NCBI GenBank assembly: GCA_903917305.1
Contig: CAIXAA010000564.1
Coordinates: 1 to 9,676 of the forward strand
Direction of reading: 5' to 3'
Source of the DNA: an uncultured Myxococcales bacterium
Lineage (GTDB): Bacteria > Myxococcota_A > UBA9042
Length of the DNA: 9,676 bases
Made by a program: the position numbers and the translations under genes. Below are positions 1-6,503 of this stretch, piece by piece (positions within the stretch are counted from its first letter, which is position 1; each line of letters starts with the position of its first letter). The notes under the pieces were generated by a model, which saw nothing but the letters and a program-made list of their open reading frames with translations, had not been told where the DNA came from and did not search any database.

Positions 1-411
1 CGTCCAGCGCCCGAACTCCGCCACGGAGTAGATGAGCCACGGCAGGTTGTCACCGCGCTGGTACGGCATGTCGAAGCCCCGGGAAGCACTGAAACAACTG
101 GTGACGCGGCCGTTGCGGCGCGACTCCCGGATCATGAAGGCGATGAGGCCGCGCAGGTAGGTGGGGCTGAGCACCTGCTTGGCGCCGCGCAAGGCTTTCC
201 CGAAGTCCGAGATCCACATGTAGCGGAAGTGGCCGGAGCCGGCGTACAGGACGGCCTTGGCGTTGTCCTGCAGGACGCGGCGCGCAATCCCCTCGGGCGT
301 GGCTTCGGCAAGCGCCGGAATGCCCCAGGTGCGGACCCTCACGGAGTCGGCGAGATTGGCAAAGAGCGCGGAGATGGCCTCGGGCTCTACGGCGTAAGAA
401 CCTATCTTCAT
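1..411 (-). CDS. Partial hypothetical protein, possibly (alpha/alpha)6 glycosidase-like, N-terminal 137 residues
   Basis: The reading frame opens at an ATG (411-409) and stays open to the left window edge, so the C-terminus is missing. An in-frame TGA at 426-424 excludes a longer N-terminus. A GAGGG lies 9 bases before the ATG. The protein begins MKIGSYAVEPEAISALF and has no signal peptide, so it looks cytoplasmic. The segment around residues 62-77 (FRYMWISDFGKALRGA), followed later by RGDNLPWLIYSVAEF (119-133), recalls the W-x-x-D-F region of six-hairpin glycosidases such as GH15/GH100-like enzymes. That resemblance is from memory and weak; the Arg usual in WIRDF motifs is Ser here. Catalytic acids cannot be judged because the rest is off-window. 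It lies on the same strand as ppx and 156 bp downstream of it. I see no functional link to the phosphate genes. Confidence 0.75.
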   Translation of the reverse strand, partial: MKIGSYAVEPEAISALFANLADSVRVRTWGIPALAEATPEGIARRVLQDNAKAVLYAGSGHFRYMWISDFGKALRGAKQVLSPTYLRGLIAFMIRESRRNGRVTSCFSASRGFDMPYQRGDNLPWLIYSVAEFGRWT

Positions 412-416
412 GTCAT
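408..416 (-). other. Start-stop mini-ORF (M-T-stop) overlapping a gene start
   Basis: On the minus strand the sequence reads ATGACATGAAG. The first ATG (416-414) opens the ORF ATG-ACA-TGA, and its stop overlaps the ATG of the downstream gene (411-409) in an ATGA arrangement. The GAGGG ahead of it is 4 bases from the first ATG and 9 from the second, so the second is better placed for initiation. The mini-ORF may be chance, or ribosomes may pause or re-initiate there. Confidence 0.2.
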
Positions 417-567
417 AATTCCCTCACGGCTGTCCGCACGCTCGGACGCGCGCGGACTTCGCGTGGCACTGTCGCAGAGCCCAAGTGTGGAGACCAGGGG
501 TACCGCAAGGTCGTTGCCGTGTCGTCATGCAGTTGACACGCGCGCGCCGACGCGGCCGAAACGTAGC
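412..567. other. Intergenic region with two short inverted repeats
   Basis: This 156-bp gap separates the ppx stop codon from the start of the next minus-strand gene. It holds a perfect 6-bp inverted repeat CGTGTC (518-523) / GACACG (535-540) with an 11-base centre. It also holds a cluster of half-sites: GTCCGC (432-437), CGGAC (443-447) and GCGGAC (452-457), which could form either of two mutually exclusive hairpins. Neither is followed by a T-run in the direction of transcription, so I do not call a rho-independent terminator. No convincing sigma-70 promoter is visible for the downstream gene. The repeats could be operator or leader structures, or chance in GC-rich DNA. Confidence 0.25.
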
Positions 568-2082
568 TCAGCGCCTTGCCTTCTTCGCCGGCGACGCCTT
601 GATCACGAGCGTGTAGCCGGCATCCGCCAGCGTTGCGACTTCGGCTTGCAGATCGGCGCGTGTCAGCGGCTGATCGTCCAGCCAGCGCGGCGGCAGCGTC
701 AGGGTCAGCACGGTGCGATCCGCCGTCAGCACCATCGGCGGCAGCGGCAGCTGACTGCGCGCCCGGTTGAGCAAGGCCGCGAGGCGCAAGAGGATCGCCA
801 GCCGTGCGGTCTTGTACGAGGCCAGCGCCGGCGTGTCGCGCAGGACCGGCGCGAACTTGCGGCGGTGCGCGCGGATGAGCCCGGCCAGCAGCGCCTGATC
901 GTCGCGCGAGAAGCCTGGCAGGTCCGAATTCGCCACAAGGTAGGCGCCATGCTTGTGGTGACCGCTGTGCGACACCGTCAGGCCGACTTCATGCAATTGC
1001 GCCGCCCACGACAGCCACGGACGCCATGTTTCCTCTGCCAGATCCCAAGAATCCGCGACCTGACGCAGCAGTGCGACCGCCGTCCGCTCGACGCGCGCCG
1101 CCTGCGCGGCATCGACGCGGTGTCGTTCGCCCATGCGCTTGATCGACTGGTCGCGCACGTCCTCATGGCGCAGGCGGCCCAGCAGATCGAACAGGACGCC
1201 TTCGCGCAGGGCGCCCGAAGCGGCGGTCATGCGGTCGATGCCGAGCGCGTCAAACAGGCCGGTCAGAATGGCAACGCCGGCGGGAAACACCGGCGCGCGA
1301 TCCGCCTTCAGCCCAGGAAACGCGAGCTTGGAGACGCGACCGACAGCCACGAGCTCCCGGCCCAGGCGCGCGAGACCGCCGCGCGTGATGCCGTGCTTGG
1401 ACCAGCCCGTCTCGCGCAGGACTTCTTCGATCGTCCCGATGGTGCCCGAGGAGCCCATGCACGTGTCGAAGGCCGGCGCACGAAAGCGCGCCTCGGTCGG
1501 TGCCAGCTCCAGCCGCGTCTCCAGCTCGGCCGCGCGCAGGGCCTCGGCGCGGATCTCGCCGTCGCCAAAGAACTTCGTCGTCAAGTTGACGCAGCCGAGG
1601 TCCAGGCTGTCGATCGCCAGCGGCTCGAAGTGTTCGCCGAGCACGCACTCGGTGCTGCCGCCGCCAATGTCGATGACCAGCCGGCGCGCACCGTCGTCTT
1701 CCAAGCTGTGCGCGACGCCGAGGTAGACCAGGCGCGCTTCCTCACGACCTGAAATGATCTCGATAGGATGGCCGAGCGCGGCGTTGGCCTTGAACACAAA
1801 CTCGCTGCTGTTTCGGGCGCGGCGCAGGGTGCTGGTGCCCACGGCGCGAACGCCGATGGCCGGCACGTCGCGCAGGCGCTGCCCGAATGTCTCCAGGCAC
1901 TTGATGGCGCGCGCTTCCGCAGCGGCGGTGAGGCGGAGGTTGGCGTCGAGGCCGGCGGCAAGGCGCACCGGGTCGCGCATCCGGTCGAGGACACGCACCT
2001 CGCCGTCGACAACCTGAGCGACGACGAGGTGGAAGCTGTTCGAGCCGAGATCGATGGCGGCGAGGGTGTTGGGTGTCGGCAT
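568..2082 (-). CDS. ppx: Exopolyphosphatase, Ppx/GppA family
   Basis: Ppx processively removes terminal phosphate from polyphosphate in the cytoplasm; GppA relatives hydrolyse pppGpp. The 504-residue product is close to the long Ppx form (E. coli Ppx is 513). It shows the first ASKHA phosphate loop DLGSNSFHL (11-19), the catalytic-Glu segment SGREEARLVY (111-120), the second phosphate loop DIGGGSTE (138-145), and a Gly-rich SSGTIGTIEE (211-220). The C-terminal HD-like domain has HE (364-365) and SHSGHHKHGAYL (371-382), expected in the long form and thought to help polyphosphate binding. It ends in a basic tail. The ATG at 2082 is chosen because a GGAG (2095-2092) sits 9 bases upstream and the DLGSNS motif then lies near residue 11, as usual. 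The frame stays open another 90 codons upstream but would overlap the divergent gene. It is divergent from a CHAD gene, a partner expected from polyphosphate biology. Ppx versus GppA specificity cannot be settled from sequence alone. Confidence 0.95.
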   Translation of the reverse strand: MPTPNTLAAIDLGSNSFHLVVAQVVDGEVRVLDRMRDPVRLAAGLDANLRLTAAAEARAIKCLETFGQRLRDVPAIGVRAVGTSTLRRARNSSEFVFKANAALGHPIEIISGREEARLVYLGVAHSLEDDGARRLVIDIGGGSTECVLGEHFEPLAIDSLDLGCVNLTTKFFGDGEIRAEALRAAELETRLELAPTEARFRAPAFDTCMGSSGTIGTIEEVLRETGWSKHGITRGGLARLGRELVAVGRVSKLAFPGLKADRAPVFPAGVAILTGLFDALGIDRMTAASGALREGVLFDLLGRLRHEDVRDQSIKRMGERHRVDAAQAARVERTAVALLRQVADSWDLAEETWRPWLSWAAQLHEVGLTVSHSGHHKHGAYLVANSDLPGFSRDDQALLAGLIRAHRRKFAPVLRDTPALASYKTARLAILLRLAALLNRARSQLPLPPMVLTADRTVLTLTLPPRWLDDQPLTRADLQAEVATLADAGYTLVIKASPAKKARR

Positions 2083-2275
2083 GGCGCTGTGCTCCGGGCG
2101 GCTCCAGCGTGGCAGATGATCCCGCTGCGGACAACCAGCGCACAGACAGGGGGTCTTGAAACGCCGCCGCGCCGGGGGTAGCGTGCCGTAACCGCGAAGC
2201 TTGACGAGAGGCTGTCTTCTGGCTTCGGAGTCCTCGCGCGCGCCCGGCGTCGCTGCCGTGAAACGAAGGAGGAAC
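2083..2275. promoter_or_regulatory. Divergent regulatory region between ppx and the CHAD gene
   Basis: This 193-bp gap must hold the promoters for both ppx (leftward) and the CHAD/phosphatase series (rightward). The best plus-strand sigma-70 candidate is TTGAAA (2156-2161), a 17-base spacer and TAGCGT (2179-2184); the -35 is good and the -10 is poor. I found no convincing leftward promoter. No pair of CTGTCA-type repeats at 11-base spacing (Pho box) is visible. Assignment as a regulatory region rests on the gene layout; the specific promoter hexamers are low confidence. Confidence 0.5.
2266..2272 (+). promoter_or_regulatory. Ribosome binding site AAGGAGG, decides CHAD start
   Basis: This near-perfect anti-SD match sits unusually close to the ATG at 2276, with only three bases (AAC) between. 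It supports that ATG over the in-frame start 75 bases upstream at 2201, which would also lengthen the protein into the intergenic region. The short spacing may reduce initiation. Confidence 0.7.
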
Positions 2276-3310
2276 ATGACTCTCGACGACGAGCGGCTCG
2301 ATGGGCCCGCCGGCCTTGGCGCACGCGCGCTGTGCATGGCTCTGCTGGACACAGCGCAGGAGACTCACGGCCAGTTGGGCGACGGAGCCGATGCGAACGC
2401 GCTGCATGATTTTCGGGTAGCGGTCAGGCGGTTGCGCACGGGCCTGCGCGCATGCGAGGCGCTGCTGCCACCGGCCGCAGGGCGCAAGCCGCGGCGCAAA
2501 CTGGGCAAGCTGGCGCGCGCCACGGCTGTAGCGCGCGAGGCGGATGTGGAGATGACTTGGCTCGCCGCCCACCGGGAGCACGCCGCGCCGAAGAACCAGC
2601 CCGCGATCGACTGGCTCGTGGCGCACGTCACCGAGCGCCGGCAGGGTTGCTGTGCGAAGTTCAGCGCGGAGGTCGACCGCCCCTTCCACAAGGCCGCGAT
2701 TCGACTGCGAGCGCGGCTGCTGTCGAGGAACGGGCATTGCGCATCAGCCGAAATCCATGCGCCACTCGGGCAAGCCATCGCGAACCTGCTGCTTGCGCAG
2801 GCCAATGCGCTCGGGCAGGCGCTGGCAACGGCGACACGCGGTGCGGAGATCGCCGCGGTGCACATCGCGCGCATCGAAGCCAAACGATTGCGCTACTTGC
2901 TGGATCCGCTGCGCAACTGCCAGCGGGCCGATTCGACCCAGGTCGTGGCGACACTCCGCGAGCTGCAGGATGTCTTGGGCGACCTGCACGACGCGGTCGC
3001 GCTTTGCGATGCCATCGGGGACGCCCTGCCCAAGGCTGCTGCCGCGGAAGCCCGTCGTTTGCATGGAGTTGTGGCAGATGGCGGCACGCAGGCCGCTCTG
3101 AAGGCTGGGCGCAAGGACGACCTGATCGCCGGACTGCTCGCTCTCGATGTCGCAGCGCACGAGCGACTCCGAGCGGGTCTCGCGGCGCTGCAACGGGATT
3201 GGCCTCAAGACCGGATGGCGGCAATGCTGGGCGCGGTCGCTGAACTTGCCGTCGCCCTTGGCGCCAACGACGCGGAGTCCGACAACGCTCGCGTGGTCGC
3301 AACCGACTGA
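2276..3310 (+). CDS. CHAD domain protein (polyphosphate-binding)
   Basis: CHAD domains are all-helical proteins with conserved histidines and many Arg/Lys residues. They bind inorganic polyphosphate, and often accompany polyphosphate genes or polyphosphate granules. The 344-residue product is essentially one CHAD domain. The first signature is ALHDFRVAVRRLRTGLR (42-58), with His44 and a row of Arg. The second half has VHIARIEAKRLRYLLDPL (195-212), with His196 and the KRLRY core. It is followed by LRELQDVLGDLHDAVAL (228-244), the usual LQ-LG-xD motif. There is no N-terminal CYTH domain, so it is a stand-alone CHAD protein with no expected triphosphatase activity. There is no signal peptide, so it is cytoplasmic. 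It is divergent from ppx and 31 bp upstream of a secreted phosphatase, probably co-transcribed with it. Its job may be to organise or protect polyphosphate; this is inferred from family and context. Confidence 0.92.
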   Translation: MTLDDERLDGPAGLGARALCMALLDTAQETHGQLGDGADANALHDFRVAVRRLRTGLRACEALLPPAAGRKPRRKLGKLARATAVAREADVEMTWLAAHREHAAPKNQPAIDWLVAHVTERRQGCCAKFSAEVDRPFHKAAIRLRARLLSRNGHCASAEIHAPLGQAIANLLLAQANALGQALATATRGAEIAAVHIARIEAKRLRYLLDPLRNCQRADSTQVVATLRELQDVLGDLHDAVALCDAIGDALPKAAAAEARRLHGVVADGGTQAALKAGRKDDLIAGLLALDVAAHERLRAGLAALQRDWPQDRMAAMLGAVAELAVALGANDAESDNARVVATD

Positions 3311-3324
3311 CGAGGGCCGTGGCA

Positions 3325-3345
3325 ATGGCGGTATCCGGCGAATGA
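3325..3345 (+). other. Candidate six-codon leader ORF (MAVSGE) coupled to phosphatase start
   Basis: An ATG at 3325 opens a six-codon ORF, MAVSGE, whose TGA (3343-3345) overlaps the ATG of the phosphatase gene (3342-3344) in an ATGA arrangement. A GAGGG at 3312-3316 lies 8 bases before this ATG. The phosphatase start itself has only a weaker GGCGG 10 bases upstream. Ribosomes could load on the mini-ORF and re-initiate at the phosphatase. It may equally be chance. Confidence 0.3.
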
Positions 3346-4874
3346 ATGGAAGAATTGTCCTTCTGCTCCTGGCCATGGTCCTGCTCCGGCCAATCGAGGC
3401 AAGCGCCACGCCGCAGCGCCCGGACCGGCTGCTCCTGCTCGTCTTTGACCAGATGCGGCCGGACTACATCGATCGCTTTGGTCTCAAGAACTTCCAGAAG
3501 CTGCGCACCGAGTCGACCAACTACCCGAACGCCATCGTGGGGCATCTCGGTGCCGAAACCGTTGTGTCGCACCTCGTGCTGTCGTCTGGCAGGCTGCCCA
3601 GGGATCTGCCCTGGCAGGATGAGGTTCTCCTGGACAAGCAAGGGCTTCTGGGCGCGCCCGGTGCCTTCTACGCCACGGGCCTGTTGGGGCCGGATCAACT
3701 GCTCAAGCTGATGCGAACGCTGCCAAAGGAGTCGCTGCTGCCTTTCCTGGTCAAGCGGCGGCGGCCGGGCCTGGTCGCTGCGGTCGGCGAGAAGGACTAC
3801 GCCGCGCTCACCTTTGGCACGGGCCAAGCCGACACCGTCGTCACGATGCGAAAAATCCAAGGGAAATGCACGCCGGATGGCATCGCCGTGCCCGCCTACA
3901 TTGCCACGAAGGACCGCTTCAAGCTGGACTGCTCCAAGGCCTACGGGACCGAGGGATCCTTCTATCCTATGGATGGCGCTCGCTTTGTGCCCGGTGACGA
4001 CCCGAAGCACCTGGGCGGCGATGCCTGGGTCACGGATGCAGCGATCGAACTCATGGACCACGAAGACTGGTCGGCGCTGCTGCTGACCTTTGGCGGCATC
4101 GACAAGATCGGGCACCTTACGGGGGAGGCCGATGGTCCGATGCCTTTGGATTTCAATCCACAATATCACCTCGAAGATGCGCTGCGCATCGCCGACGCGC
4201 AGTTGGGGCGGCTGCTGGCGGAACTTGAACGGCGCCATCTTCGGGACCGCACGCTCGTCGTCGTCACGGCGGATCATGGCAGCCAGGCAAACACGCGCTA
4301 TCTCGGCATGGGCCATTCTGCCAAAGCCATCGCCGGTCCTGCTGCCGGCGACGAGATGCCTGCCTTCTGGATGCGGCACGTGATGGAATCTGGCCACGTT
4401 GCCGCGCACTTCCAAGACTCGGCCATTCGCGTCTGGCTGACGGACACGACGCAGAAGAACCGGGATGCCGTCTTGGGCGCTCTCAAGGTCGTGTCGGGAG
4501 TGACCGAGATCCACGCGCTCGTGCAGGAGGACGCCGGCTGGCACTATCGGCGTGTGTACGAGGCATTGGACAAGCAACCTGCGGCGTTTCAGGCTTGGGC
4601 CAAGGCGACCAGCCAACCGCTCGTGGACAGCATGGCGAATGAGGCAGCGCCGACGTTCATCGCGCTGCTCGCCGATGGCGTTGGGTTCGACCTGCTCGGG
4701 GACCATGGCGGCGCGCAGGAGAAGGTGCAGCGCATCCCGCTTATCGTATTCGATCCGACGCGAAAGCCGCAGGTTGCCAGCGAGCAGATCGGCCTCTGGC
4801 AGGTGCGGGATCTCATCGTGGCGGCCATGGGGCTGGGCGCGACCCGTCGTCACGAAGACGGCACCTTGCCGTGA
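3342..4874 (+). CDS. Secreted alkaline phosphatase superfamily enzyme (type I phosphodiesterase / nucleotide pyrophosphatase-like)
   Basis: This 510-residue protein is predicted to be exported and to hydrolyse phosphate mono- or diesters with two zinc ions. A signal peptide is clear: MNGR, then IVLLLLAMVLL, then an ASA cleavage motif after residue 22. All metal ligands expected for the superfamily are visible: Asp36 (VFDQMRPDY), the nucleophile region AETVVSH (71-77, probably Thr73), Asp254/His258 (FGGIDKIGHLTG), Asp311/His312 (TADHG) and His455 (GDHGG before RIPLIVF). Their order and spacing resemble PafA phosphatase. The residues after the nucleophile (LPRDLPWQDEV, 85-95) and KDYAAL (151-156) differ from the PafA HGIxxNxW and KxR motifs, so it belongs to another branch and its substrate is uncertain. 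Cys176 and Cys197 could form a disulfide. The ATG at 3342 is chosen because the signal peptide follows directly; the longer frame would overlap the CHAD gene. Confidence 0.9.
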   Translation: MNGRIVLLLLAMVLLRPIEASATPQRPDRLLLLVFDQMRPDYIDRFGLKNFQKLRTESTNYPNAIVGHLGAETVVSHLVLSSGRLPRDLPWQDEVLLDKQGLLGAPGAFYATGLLGPDQLLKLMRTLPKESLLPFLVKRRRPGLVAAVGEKDYAALTFGTGQADTVVTMRKIQGKCTPDGIAVPAYIATKDRFKLDCSKAYGTEGSFYPMDGARFVPGDDPKHLGGDAWVTDAAIELMDHEDWSALLLTFGGIDKIGHLTGEADGPMPLDFNPQYHLEDALRIADAQLGRLLAELERRHLRDRTLVVVTADHGSQANTRYLGMGHSAKAIAGPAAGDEMPAFWMRHVMESGHVAAHFQDSAIRVWLTDTTQKNRDAVLGALKVVSGVTEIHALVQEDAGWHYRRVYEALDKQPAAFQAWAKATSQPLVDSMANEAAPTFIALLADGVGFDLLGDHGGAQEKVQRIPLIVFDPTRKPQVASEQIGLWQVRDLIVAAMGLGATRRHEDGTLP

Positions 4875-4943
4875 CGGCGTTCTTGCAAAGGTACTCGATA
4901 ATCTCGGCCGTGCGCCAACATCGGCGCGACCGGTCGGGGCCTC

Positions 4944-6485
4944 GTGAAGCACGCAAGCAGTCACTTTTTGTTGGGATTCATGCTACTTGGCTGCGCGACG
5001 GCAAAGGTCGGCTCGGACGCGGACGCAAAGTCCGCCCCACTTTCGACTGGTGACGTCGTCAGCGACGCTTCGCAAGTCAAGAAAGGTACAACTTTTCCCG
5101 CCTGCGACCCCAAGGCGACGACCCAGCGAGTCAGCTTCGTGCACGTCAACGACCTGCACGCCAACTACCAGCTCGGCACGGACGGCATCAGCCCCGTGGC
5201 GCGCATCCGCGGCTACCTCGGGCAGGCCAGGCAAGTCAATCCTTTCACGGTGTTCACCGACGGCGGCGACGACTACGAGAAAGGCTCGGTCGCGGACCAA
5301 CTCTCGCAGGGCAAGTCGACGACCGCCATCGTGCACGCCTTGCAGTTCGACGTGCGTGTCATCGGCAACCACGACTACGCATGGAATGAGCAGACGGTGC
5401 TGGAGGATTCGCGCGACCCGTACGCGCAGGTGCTGAGCAGCAACATCCACTACACCGGCAGCGATCCCAAGGGTTTTGGCGCCGTCGACTTCGTCAAGCT
5501 GCAGGTCGGGTGCCTGACGGTTGGTTTCGCCGGATTCACCTCGCAGCCGTGGGACTCGACCGACAGCCAGATCGACGCCAACTTCTACCCGACCTTCCCC
5601 GCCAACTACGACTTCCTCGCACAGGCCAAGGCGATGGTCGCTGAGCACCGCAAGGAGGTCGATGTCCTCGTGTTCCTTGACCATATCGGCCAGGACGTGG
5701 ACAAGAACCTCGCAGGGGCAGTGCCCGGCATCGACGCCGTGCTGAGCGCCCACTCGCACACGTTCACGCCTGTGCCTGAATACAATGGGAAATCTGCGCC
5801 TGTCGTGCAGTCGGGCGCCTACGCCACCCATGTCGTGCGGCTGGACCTGGATGTCGACCTTGGGACGCGGCAGATCACGCAAGTGGGCTTTGACGCAGCG
5901 GATCTCAGCGCGGGCAGCGCGCTACCGGTGGATGCGGACACGCAGGCGTTCGTCGCCAAGACGTTGAAGCAATACGCGCCGCTGGCCGACACGCCGATCG
6001 GCTACGTGGCCAATGCGGGGGGCCAGGACGCGGCGGCGGCGCTGGCAGCCCGTGCGTGCGCCCAAGTCCTGCAAGTCGATGCGGCGCTGATCGACACGAG
6101 CACGGCCTGGGCGTTCTTCCTGGCAGGCGGCATGACGCAGCAGCAGATGGTCAAGATGTTCACCGTCGAGCGCGAGCCTTCGGGCACGCCCGGCTTCAAC
6201 TCCGCGTACACGGCTTGGGTCATGGGCTCGGACCTGCAGAAGCTGGCGGCGCTCGACAGCAAGTGGGCGTATGTCGGTCCAAAGACCATCGACCCGACCC
6301 AGCCCTATACACTCGCGCTGCAGAAGCGGCCGGCGCTGAACCCGGGCCACATGCCCGCCGGCGTCAAGGTACAGGAGCCCCAGGCAGCGCTCGAGATGTG
6401 GCAGGTGCTCGACATGTACGCCCGGCAACGTACGAAAGCTTGCAAGTACATGGACTCGGACGACGCCCTGTCGCCGTGTCCGTAG
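4944..6485 (+). CDS. Lipoprotein metallophosphoesterase, 5'-nucleotidase (UshA/CpdB-like) family
   Basis: This 513-residue predicted lipoprotein carries a calcineurin-like metallophosphoesterase domain and a 5'-nucleotidase C-terminal-type domain, which typically release phosphate from nucleotides or cyclic nucleotides outside the inner membrane. The GTG start gives VKHASSHFLLGFMLLGC, a short signal with lipobox LLGC and lipidated Cys17. Metal-binding motifs are complete: VNDLH (68-72), DGGDD (106-110), GNHD (141-144), LDHIGQD (245-251) and SAHSHT (268-273). The C-terminal domain (about 350-500) has DTSTAW (384-389), where UshA-type enzymes have an Asn/Arg substrate loop, followed by MFTVEREPSGTPGF (405-418). 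The nucleotide contacts are therefore not the classical ones, and the substrate may not be a 5'-nucleotide. It starts 69 bp after the phosphatase gene and ends 18 bp before the next lipoprotein gene. Confidence 0.9.
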   Translation: MKHASSHFLLGFMLLGCATAKVGSDADAKSAPLSTGDVVSDASQVKKGTTFPACDPKATTQRVSFVHVNDLHANYQLGTDGISPVARIRGYLGQARQVNPFTVFTDGGDDYEKGSVADQLSQGKSTTAIVHALQFDVRVIGNHDYAWNEQTVLEDSRDPYAQVLSSNIHYTGSDPKGFGAVDFVKLQVGCLTVGFAGFTSQPWDSTDSQIDANFYPTFPANYDFLAQAKAMVAEHRKEVDVLVFLDHIGQDVDKNLAGAVPGIDAVLSAHSHTFTPVPEYNGKSAPVVQSGAYATHVVRLDLDVDLGTRQITQVGFDAADLSAGSALPVDADTQAFVAKTLKQYAPLADTPIGYVANAGGQDAAAALAARACAQVLQVDAALIDTSTAWAFFLAGGMTQQQMVKMFTVEREPSGTPGFNSAYTAWVMGSDLQKLAALDSKWAYVGPKTIDPTQPYTLALQKRPALNPGHMPAGVKVQEPQAALEMWQVLDMYARQRTKACKYMDSDDALSPCP

Positions 6486-6503
6486 GCCGGTGGAGAAGAG
6501 GCG

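Noticed and set aside
533..561. TTGACA (533-538) as a plus-strand -35 box
   Set aside because: No -10-like hexamer lies 16-18 bases downstream (the sequence there is GC-rich), and transcription would run antisense into ppx.
229..1752. A 507-codon open frame on the plus strand opposite ppx
   Set aside because: It is in codon register with ppx and is an Arg/Gln/Ala-rich shadow. The Ppx motifs on the other strand are unmistakable.
2195..2227. Inverted repeat CGAAGC...GCTTCG with 21-base centre upstream of the CHAD gene
   Set aside because: A 6-bp repeat with a long loop is expected by chance in a gap of this size, and it is not aligned with the best promoter candidate.
2083..2275. Pho-box operator near ppx/CHAD
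   Set aside because: CTGTC-like words occur (for example 2212-2216), but no tandem pair at 11-base spacing was found on either strand.
2083..2352. 90-codon N-terminal extension of ppx
   Set aside because: The open frame continues, but the segment is Arg/Pro/Ser-rich with no domain and would overlap the CHAD start. The ATG at 2082 has a well-spaced GGAG and gives the normal family length.
4868..4936. Possible terminator or operator hairpins between the phosphatase and nucleotidase-like genes: GCCG-TGA-CGGC (4868-4878), GCGCC/GGCGC (4912-4927), palindrome CGACCGGTCG (4927-4936), and a lone -10-like GATAAT (4897-4902)
   Set aside because: Stems are only 4-5 bp, no T-run follows, and GATAAT has no -35 at suitable spacing. 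The gap is too small and GC-rich to separate these from chance.
2661..4964. A 767-codon open frame on the minus strand
   Set aside because: It is in codon register opposite the phosphatase gene, so the same explanation applies. It has no domain, and its start and end do not respect gene boundaries.
4871..5053. 60-codon ORF starting at a GTGA overlap with the phosphatase stop
   Set aside because: More than half overlaps the lipoprotein gene in another frame, there is no clear SD, and the product is basic and featureless.
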